From: Larkinella sp049445795
GTDB lineage: Bacteria; Bacteroidota; Bacteroidia; Cytophagales; Spirosomataceae
Direction: 5' to 3'
Assembly: GCF_049445795.1 (NCBI RefSeq)
Contig: NZ_JBMSDT010000002.1
Span: forward strand, 310,001 to 374,000
DNA length: 64,000 nucleotides
A program made the translations under genes and the position numbers. Below the pieces are notes generated by a model. The model saw nothing but the letters and a program-made list of their open reading frames with translations, was not told the origin of the DNA and did no database searches. Shown piece by piece: positions 58,243 through 64,000 of the stretch. The stretch's first letter is position 1. Each line of letters begins with the position of its first letter.

Positions 58243-59679
58243 ATGAAGGAGCGGATTCATACACAGCATCTCTTTTGGCGGGCGGGCTTCGGGGCAAGTC
58301 CGCACCAACTTCGCGAGGCAGAGCATCAGTCGGTTCGGAAGGTGGTCCGAGCGTTGTTCAAAGACAGCCAATCCTTCATTCCCCTGACGGTTGCCGGGGG
58401 TGATCAACCCGCTAAAAAAGAACTGAAGAGTTTGTTCAGAGAAGGGAAATTGGACCGGGACTCGTTAAAAAACCGCATTCGCGAAAACCGGGAAGCGATT
58501 CGCGATCTGAACGTAGCCTGGGTGGCGCAGATGGCGTCGGGCCGGGGGGCCTTGCGCGAAAAGATGGCCCTGTTCTGGCACTCCCATTTTGCCTGCCGCA
58601 ACCAGAACAACGTCCGGATGGTGGAACAGTATACGAACATTCTCCGCGAACATGCGCTTGGCAACTTCAGCGACTTGCTGATGGCGGTGTCGAAGTCACC
58701 GGCGATGCTCCAGTTTTTGAACAACCAGCAAAACCGTAAACATGCCCCCAACGAAAACTTCGCCCGCGAGGTAATGGAGTTGTTTACACTAGGCCGGGGC
58801 CAGTACACCGAAAACGACATCCGGGAAGCCGCCAGGGCCTTTACCGGCTGGGGTTTTAACGCGCAGGGCGAGTTTGTATTCCGCCGGAATGTACACGACG
58901 ACGGCGACAAAACCGTATTGGGTCAAACCGGAACTTTTGGGGGCGAAGACATGATCCGGTTGCTGCTGGAACGCCGGGAAACCGCCCTCTTCGTCACGAC
59001 CAAACTGTACCGGTTTCTGGTCAGCGACGAGCTTTTCGGCGACGCTGTCGAGCAGCAACGGATTGCGCAGTTAGCCGATCAGTTTTACCGGAGCGGCTAC
59101 GACATCGCCGGGTTGCTGGAGACGATTTTCACCAGCGACTGGTTCTACAACCCGAAGTACATCGGAACACACATCAAGTCGCCGGTCGAGTTATTGGCCG
59201 GAATGCAACACAGCCTGGGCATTCAATTTGAACAAAAACAGCCGGTTTTGTACGTTCAGCGGACGTTGGGGCAGGTGTTGCTGTATCCGCCGAACGTAGC
59301 AGGCTGGCCGGGTGGGCGCAACTGGATCGACAGTTCAAGCCTGTTATTTCGGATGAAGTTGCCGGAACTGGTCCTGAAAGCCGGGGAAGTAACCATCAAA
59401 CCGAAAGACGACGGCGACGTGAATACCGAATTGCTTTCCCGAAAAATAAACCGACTTTTTTCCGCCACTATCGACTGGCCGACGTTTGAAAAAGCGTTTG
59501 ATAAAAGCAAGGATGAACGTTTGCCGGATGACCTGGCGCTGTATTTTTTGCAACTGCCGCTGAACGAGACGCAACGAAAACTGCTCGCTTCGCAGGTAAA
59601 ACCGGCAAGCCCCCGCAGCGAAAAGATCCGAACGCTCGCGACAGCCATTCTGTCATTTCCGGAATATCAACTTTGCTGA
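58243..59679 (+). CDS. DUF1800 family protein
   Basis: 478 residues. The start 'HLFWRAGFGASPHQLREAEH' and the central 'ALFWHSHFACRNQNNVRMVE', 'PNENFAREVMELFTLGRGQY' and 'AARAFTGWGFNAQGEFVFRR' are hallmark DUF1800 segments with conserved His, Glu and Trp. 'YPPNVAGWPGGRNWIDSSSL' marks the C-terminal part. No signal peptide is apparent. The function is unknown. It is almost always beside a DUF1501 gene, here 93 bp downstream, so the two products probably act together. Confidence 0.93.
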   Translation: MKERIHTQHLFWRAGFGASPHQLREAEHQSVRKVVRALFKDSQSFIPLTVAGGDQPAKKELKSLFREGKLDRDSLKNRIRENREAIRDLNVAWVAQMASGRGALREKMALFWHSHFACRNQNNVRMVEQYTNILREHALGNFSDLLMAVSKSPAMLQFLNNQQNRKHAPNENFAREVMELFTLGRGQYTENDIREAARAFTGWGFNAQGEFVFRRNVHDDGDKTVLGQTGTFGGEDMIRLLLERRETALFVTTKLYRFLVSDELFGDAVEQQRIAQLADQFYRSGYDIAGLLETIFTSDWFYNPKYIGTHIKSPVELLAGMQHSLGIQFEQKQPVLYVQRTLGQVLLYPPNVAGWPGGRNWIDSSSLLFRMKLPELVLKAGEVTIKPKDDGDVNTELLSRKINRLFSATIDWPTFEKAFDKSKDERLPDDLALYFLQLPLNETQRKLLASQVKPASPRSEKIRTLATAILSFPEYQLC

Positions 59680-59772
59680 CCGGTTGGCCTGATTGAAATG
59701 GCTTGAATGGCTATTTAACCATTTAGCCATCAAACTATACCAGCAATTTTAAACCCTTTAACCATTCATTGT

Positions 59773-60975
59773 ATGCATCGTCGGGCATTCTTCAAAAATT
59801 CGGCTTTTGCCACCGTGGGAACAATGCTGATTCCCCACTTCCTGAAAGCCTACGAAACCAGACATCTTGGCACAAGTCCGAAAACCGCTAAAACGCTGGT
59901 CATCGTTCAGTTGTCGGGTGGCAATGACGGCTTGAATACGGTCGTGCCCTTCCGCAACGACATCTATTACCGCGAACGACCGACCCTGGCGATTGCTCCC
60001 GACAAGGTGTTGAAGCTAAACGATGAGATCGGTTTTAACCCCGCCCTGAAAGCCCTGAAAGGACTGTACGACGACGGTCTGGTGACCGTCGTCAACAATG
60101 TGGGCTATCCGAATCCCGACCGCTCTCACTTCCGCTCGATGGACATCTGGCAAACGGCCAGCGACGCCGACCAGTACCTAAGCACGGGCTGGCTCGGGCG
60201 GTATCTGGATGCCAACTGCGTCGGCCACGATTGCCTGGCGCACCGGGCCATCGAAGTGGACGATACGCTCAGCTTAGCCTTGAAAGGACAACATCTGAAC
60301 GGTTTGGCGCTGCTCGATCCGAAGAAACTGCACAACCAGACCCGCAGCGGTTTGGTCAGGGATTTGGCAAAACCCAAACCGGCCGACGAGCACTCGAACG
60401 TTGCGTATCTGTATAAAACACTGGCCGAAACCGCATCCTCGGCCGATTACATCTACGACAAATCGAAAGCCAGCCACCGTCAATTTCCCTATCCGAATAG
60501 CGAACTGGGCAACCGGCTAAAAACCGTCTCGGAACTGATTTTGGCGGGGGTCAACACGAATGTGTTTTACATTTCCATTTCCGGATTCGACACGCACATC
60601 AACCAGCCGGGGCAACAGGAACGGCTGTTGCGCCAGTACGCCGAAGCCGTGGCGGCTTTTACCAACGATCTGAAAGCAAATGGAAAACTGAACGAGGTCT
60701 TGCTGATGACTTTCTCGGAATTTGGCCGCCGGGTCCGGCAGAACGCCAGCAACGGCACCGACCACGGCACGGCCAACAACCTGTTCCTGATCGGCGGGGG
60801 ACTGACACCGGGCCGGGTTTTCAACGAGGCACCGAACCTGACAAACCTCGACGAAGGGGATTTAAAGCATACTGTCGATTTCCGGAGCATCTACGCGACG
60901 CTCCTCCGCGACTGGCTGAAGGTCGATGATGTAGCGGTTTTGGGGCGGAAATTTGAGACGTTGAGCTTTGTGTGA
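59773..60975 (+). CDS. DUF1501 family protein (sulfatase-like fold)
   Basis: 400 residues with a twin-arginine-like start (MHRRAFFKNSAFATVGTML), suggesting Tat export. DUF1501 landmarks: 'LVIVQLSGGNDGLNTVVPFR', 'YPNPDRSHFRSMDIWQTAS', 'FDTHINQPGQQERLLRQYAE' and 'TFSEFGRRVRQNASNGTDHG'. The D, H and E/H residues in these segments resemble metal ligands of the alkaline phosphatase/sulfatase superfamily. Substrate unknown. Paired with the DUF1800 gene upstream. Confidence 0.93.
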   Translation: MHRRAFFKNSAFATVGTMLIPHFLKAYETRHLGTSPKTAKTLVIVQLSGGNDGLNTVVPFRNDIYYRERPTLAIAPDKVLKLNDEIGFNPALKALKGLYDDGLVTVVNNVGYPNPDRSHFRSMDIWQTASDADQYLSTGWLGRYLDANCVGHDCLAHRAIEVDDTLSLALKGQHLNGLALLDPKKLHNQTRSGLVRDLAKPKPADEHSNVAYLYKTLAETASSADYIYDKSKASHRQFPYPNSELGNRLKTVSELILAGVNTNVFYISISGFDTHINQPGQQERLLRQYAEAVAAFTNDLKANGKLNEVLLMTFSEFGRRVRQNASNGTDHGTANNLFLIGGGLTPGRVFNEAPNLTNLDEGDLKHTVDFRSIYATLLRDWLKVDDVAVLGRKFETLSFV

Positions 60976-61103
60976 GTTGTTACACAGGGTTATCGGAGGA
61001 CATCAGGGTTAATCAGAGATTATCAGGCGGGGCCGCCCGGCGGTAGGTCAGAGTTTTTCTCTGATTCCCTCTGATGTTCCCTGATTAACCCTGTGTAATA
61101 ACC
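60976..61103. repeat. large imperfect palindrome between convergent genes
   Basis: Left arm GTTGTTACACAGGGTTATC... and right arm, read in reverse, GTTATTACACAGGGTTAATC..., with further matching blocks (ACATCAG, AATCAGAGA) to a GC-rich centre (GCGGGGCCGCCCGGCGG). It fills the whole 128-bp gap between the DUF1501 and aldehyde dehydrogenase stop codons. A likely bidirectional terminator, of a different sequence family from the CGGAC repeats. Confidence 0.8.
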
Positions 61104-62630
61104 CTATTTTTTCCACTCGCCATCCACCAACCGGAAGATTCCCAGCGGGTTGGCGGCTTTCAGGGCATCGGGCAGCAGCGCATCCGGGAAGTTCTGGTAG
61201 CAGATGGGCCGCGCAAACCGCCGAATGGCGTTGGTTCCTACCGAGGTCGACCGCACATCGGTGGTGGCCGGATACGGTCCGCCGTGGTTCATGGCGTGGC
61301 TTACTTCAACGCCCGTCGGAAAACCGTTGATGAGTAGCCGCCCAACTTTCTGTTCGAGAATTTCGAGCAAATCCGCGTAGTCCGCCAACTCCTCAGGTGT
61401 CCCGTACACGGTGGCCGTCAGGTGACCTTCCAGTCCGTTGGCGACAGCCATCATCTCTTCTTTGGTATCGGCAGTCACCAGCAGACTGCTCGGGCCGAAG
61501 ACTTCTTCGGTCAGCTCCGGGTGTTCGAGCAGGACATCGGCCGTGGTGGACAGCAGCGTTGGTTGGGCCGTGGCAAAACCGTCGGCGGCAGAATCCGATT
61601 TGCTGGCGACCAGCACCTGCGAATTTTCGTTCAATTTTTCAATGCCACTGGTGTATGCCTGGTAAATGCCCTTCGTGAGCATCGGCGTCGGCTGCGTCTG
61701 CGTCATCGCTAACCGGGCTTGACTGATAAAAGCATCGCCCCCGTCCGACTGTTTGACAATCGCCAGACCCGGATTGGTGCAGAACTGTCCCACGCCCAGC
61801 GTCACGGAATCGACGTAGGCTTTCGCCAAATCCAACCCTTTCTGTTTCAGAATGGCGGGCAGGAAGAAAACCGGGTTTGTGCTGCCCATTTCGGAATACA
61901 CCGGAATCGGCTCCGGTCGACGAACGGCTGCATCGTAAATGGCTTTTCCGCCCCGGAACGAGCCGGTAAAACCGATAGCTTTGATGGCCGGATGTTCCAC
62001 AATCGCCATCCCAACGGCTACCCCCGTTCCCTGCACCATCTGGAAAACACCTTCGGGCAACCCACTTGCTTCAACGGCTTTACGAATCGCCTGACCAACC
62101 AACTCAGAGGTACCAGGATGAGCCGGATGCGCTTTGACGACCACCGGACAGCCAGCCGCCAGGGCCGAAGCGGTATCGCCCCCGGCCACCGAAAACGCGA
62201 GCGGGAAGTTACTCGCGCCGAAAATCCCGACCGGGCCGAGCGGAATCAACATTTGCCGTAAATCCGGGCGGGGTAGCGGTTGTCGGTCGGGCAGAGCCGT
62301 GTCGATGCGGGCATCCACCCAGGAGCCTTCGCGCAGGTATTGGGCAAAAAGCCGCAACTGGCCCGTCGTCCGGCCGCGTTCACCGGTGAGCCGGGGCAGC
62401 GGGAGAGCGGTTTCGAGGTTGGCCCGTTCAAGCAGTTCGGGGCCGAGCGCCATGATTTCGTCGGCAATGCGTTCCAAGAACTGCGCTTTCGCTTCGCCGG
62501 ATAATTTGCGGTAAACGGGAAAAGCAGCGGCCGCCCGCTGGCAGGCCTGATCGACTTCTTCGCGGGTCGATTCGTTGAAAATACCGTCCAGGACTTCGCC
62601 GGTGGCGGGGTTAATGGCTTGAAAACTCAT
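61104..62630 (-). CDS. 2,5-dioxovalerate (alpha-ketoglutaric semialdehyde) dehydrogenase
   Basis: 508-residue NAD(P)-dependent aldehyde dehydrogenase oxidising 2,5-dioxopentanoate to 2-oxoglutarate. Catalytic Cys in GVGQFCTNPGL (about 285) and the glutamate segment YSEMGSTNPVFFLP (about 246), whose E-M-G-S-T-N-P form is the mark of the KGSADH subgroup rather than ordinary ELGGKSP enzymes. NAD-binding 'IGFTGSFRGGKAIYDAAVRR' is typical. The FAH-family gene lies 4 bp upstream on the same strand, consistent with the last two steps of oxidative pentose degradation. Confidence 0.9.
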   Translation of the reverse strand: MSFQAINPATGEVLDGIFNESTREEVDQACQRAAAAFPVYRKLSGEAKAQFLERIADEIMALGPELLERANLETALPLPRLTGERGRTTGQLRLFAQYLREGSWVDARIDTALPDRQPLPRPDLRQMLIPLGPVGIFGASNFPLAFSVAGGDTASALAAGCPVVVKAHPAHPGTSELVGQAIRKAVEASGLPEGVFQMVQGTGVAVGMAIVEHPAIKAIGFTGSFRGGKAIYDAAVRRPEPIPVYSEMGSTNPVFFLPAILKQKGLDLAKAYVDSVTLGVGQFCTNPGLAIVKQSDGGDAFISQARLAMTQTQPTPMLTKGIYQAYTSGIEKLNENSQVLVASKSDSAADGFATAQPTLLSTTADVLLEHPELTEEVFGPSSLLVTADTKEEMMAVANGLEGHLTATVYGTPEELADYADLLEILEQKVGRLLINGFPTGVEVSHAMNHGGPYPATTDVRSTSVGTNAIRRFARPICYQNFPDALLPDALKAANPLGIFRLVDGEWKK

Positions 62631-62634
62631 TCGT

Positions 62635-63474
62635 TTAGTGTTGTACAGAATTGACTAACGTACCGATTCCGTCGATGGTAATGCGCACCTCATCGCCCCC
62701 GGCCAGCGTAAAACCGTCGGGCGGCACGATGCCGGTGCCGGTCATCAAATAACAACCGTGGGGAAAACTAGTTTCCCGGAACAAAAACGAAACCAGTTCG
62801 TCGTGCCGCCGTTTCATGCGGTTGATGGCAATGCTTTCGTCAAAAACCGTCGCGTCGTCGCGCCGTATTTCGAGCCGTATTTGGGTGTCGGACGAGATGG
62901 GCGTTCCCGGAATATACAGACACGGCCCCACCGCAGCGGCTCCGTCGTAGGTTTTGGCCTGCGGCAGATACAGCGGGTTTTCGCCCTCGATGCTCCGCGA
63001 ACTCATGTCGTTGCCGACGGTGTAGCCGACAATTTTTCCGTTGGAAGTGATGAACAGCGTCAGTTCCGGCTCCGGCACGTTCCAGGTCGAATCTTTCCGA
63101 ATCCGCACGGCATCACCAGAACCGACCGCGCGGGCCGCTGTCGACTTGAAGAACAATTCGGGCCGCTCGGCATCATAGACCCTTTCGTAGAAATCCCCGC
63201 CCCCGGCATCTTTCGACTCTTCCATCCGGGCGTTGCGGCTTTTGAGATAGGTTACCCCCGACGCCCAGATTTCCTGCTGGCTGATGGGCGGCAACAAGTC
63301 GGTTTCGGTCCAGGCCCGGAACTCATCGGAAGCTGCCGTCGACGGAACTTCCTGCAAAAGAAACTGGTAGAGGTCGTCCTGGTTGACGAGGTAATCCCAG
63401 TCGTCGCTGGGTGCCCGGTGAAACTGGTTTTGGTGCTCGACAACGATACCCTGACGGGTGCGGTATAGTTTCAT
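62635..63474 (-). CDS. fumarylacetoacetate hydrolase family protein (probable 2-keto-3-deoxy-pentonate dehydratase)
   Basis: 279 residues from the ATG at 63474 (MKLYRTRQGIVVEHQ). Metal-binding Glu-x-Glu in NVPEPELTLF, followed by YTVGNDMSSRSIEGENP and YLPQAKTYDGAAAVGPCL, which fit the FAH fold. Members of this subgroup dehydrate 2-dehydro-3-deoxy-arabinonate/xylonate to 2,5-dioxopentanoate. The adjacent semialdehyde dehydrogenase would then make 2-oxoglutarate (Weimberg route). The sugar dehydrogenase and sugar-acid dehydratase of the route are not in this window. The substrate is inferred from the gene pair. Confidence 0.85.
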   Translation of the reverse strand: MKLYRTRQGIVVEHQNQFHRAPSDDWDYLVNQDDLYQFLLQEVPSTAASDEFRAWTETDLLPPISQQEIWASGVTYLKSRNARMEESKDAGGGDFYERVYDAERPELFFKSTAARAVGSGDAVRIRKDSTWNVPEPELTLFITSNGKIVGYTVGNDMSSRSIEGENPLYLPQAKTYDGAAAVGPCLYIPGTPISSDTQIRLEIRRDDATVFDESIAINRMKRRHDELVSFLFRETSFPHGCYLMTGTGIVPPDGFTLAGGDEVRITIDGIGTLVNSVQH

Positions 63475-64000
63475 GAAAGATCGAGGAATTGAGGGTTGAC
63501 TATAGACCGACAAATTTGGGGAATTTTGGGCAGGATTTCAGCCCGTTTTTTAACAAATACTACAACCTTCTTATCAAAAAAGCACACGATCCGGGGCTGC
63601 GTCCAACAGTCCGGGTAGCGAACTTTGGCAGACGGCCAAATTACTACCCCATCCAGATCGTTTAAACCGCTCGCGGACGAATTGCGGAACACAAGATTAC
63701 CGGTTGTTCCTGTAAACTTATTATAATAACTATCCATTTCGTTCTCAATTAATATACAGTCAGAATAAGGCAAATAAAGCCACGTCTATTGCCAAATTTC
63801 TGCGTACATTTGTAGTACTAAAGTAAGATTAAACAGAAATTACCCGGACTTAACGGTGGAAATGAAACTAGATGTCCAGATTCATTAGTTGCCTTTTTTC
63901 GGCGGATCCGTCGCAAAACCGGGTCAACGGTTTTACCGGACCGTATAGGGCAAGACGGAGACCTGGCCCTCGCTGATCTGTCAACCGTTCGTTATTACTA
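63475..64000. other. 526-bp non-coding region at the window edge
   Basis: Upstream region of the FAH gene. A TACATTTG -7-like box (63805-63812, plus strand) may start a gene beyond the window, but no TTG is found at 19-21 bp. A minus-strand frame at 63471-63773 overlaps the FAH start and is not credible. I see no RNA gene or repeat. Confidence 0.4.

Noticed and set aside
63471..63773. Minus-strand 100-codon frame upstream of the FAH gene
   Set aside because: It overlaps the FAH start, lies in AT-rich promoter-like DNA and its translation shows no protein-like pattern.

Overview
This window reads as a chromosomal segment of a Cytophagales bacterium (Bacteroidota), most like Spirosoma, Larkinella or their relatives. 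The evidence is a TonB receptor paired with a DUF4249 lipoprotein, long secreted proteins ending in type IX secretion (T9SS) sorting domains, several LytTR/LytS two-component pairs, a DUF1800/DUF1501 pair, FAH and semialdehyde dehydrogenase sugar-acid genes, and promoters with the Bacteroidota -7 box TAnnTTTG. The genus is inferred from gene content only. No rRNA, tRNA or CRISPR array was seen.

Layout: 0-5 kb holds a 3-hydroxyacyl-CoA dehydrogenase and an outer-membrane receptor/lipoprotein operon. 5-13 kb holds an orphan LytTR regulator, a heparinase II/III-like enzyme and a 1490-residue secreted multidomain glycosidase-like protein. 13.7-18.8 kb holds a LytTR/LytS operon with a broken truncated-haemoglobin gene behind it, then small membrane proteins and a Crp/Fnr regulator. 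18.8-22.3 kb is a redox-signalling cluster: cNMP-binding histidine kinase, response regulator fused to a thioredoxin-reductase-like flavoprotein, and a UBP-type zinc finger. 22.4-33.3 kb holds a Crp regulator, two VOC proteins, GH43, a 2-hydroxyacid dehydrogenase, an FG-GAP/T9SS protein, and housekeeping murF, heptose kinase and hemE.

The centrepiece is a 10,579-bp Mu-like transposable element at 33414-43992. Its boundaries can be set to the base because it landed inside a palindromic interspersed repeat. Removing the element and one copy of a 4-bp GACT duplication restores perfect 28-bp inverted arms. It has TATGAG...CTCATA ends, repeated 15-bp sites (consensus AACGAAAYATTAAGA) at mirror-image distances from both ends, a DDE transposase, a MuB-like ATPase, a GemA-like protein, an XRE repressor, and only two recognisable virion-type genes (tape measure and a small baseplate-like OB protein). 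No capsid, terminase, portal or lysis gene is present. Between the repressor and its right end lie modules of three tandem 12-mers, the 15-bp core and an inverted arm. Their arms have changed completely between modules while keeping their pairing.

44-64 kb returns to host genes: a TetR regulator, fabF, a Fic protein with its own palindromic operator, lgt, an ECF sigma factor, a glycosyltransferase, a tautomerase gene broken by a 14-bp tandem duplication, purM, a kelch protein, a LOV-like PAS protein, a second LytTR/GAF-LytS pair, DUF1800/DUF1501, and an aldehyde dehydrogenase/FAH pair fitting oxidative pentose (Weimberg-type) catabolism. Double-hairpin palindromic repeats (CGGAC/GTCCG cores) fill several intergenic gaps exactly from stop codon to stop codon.
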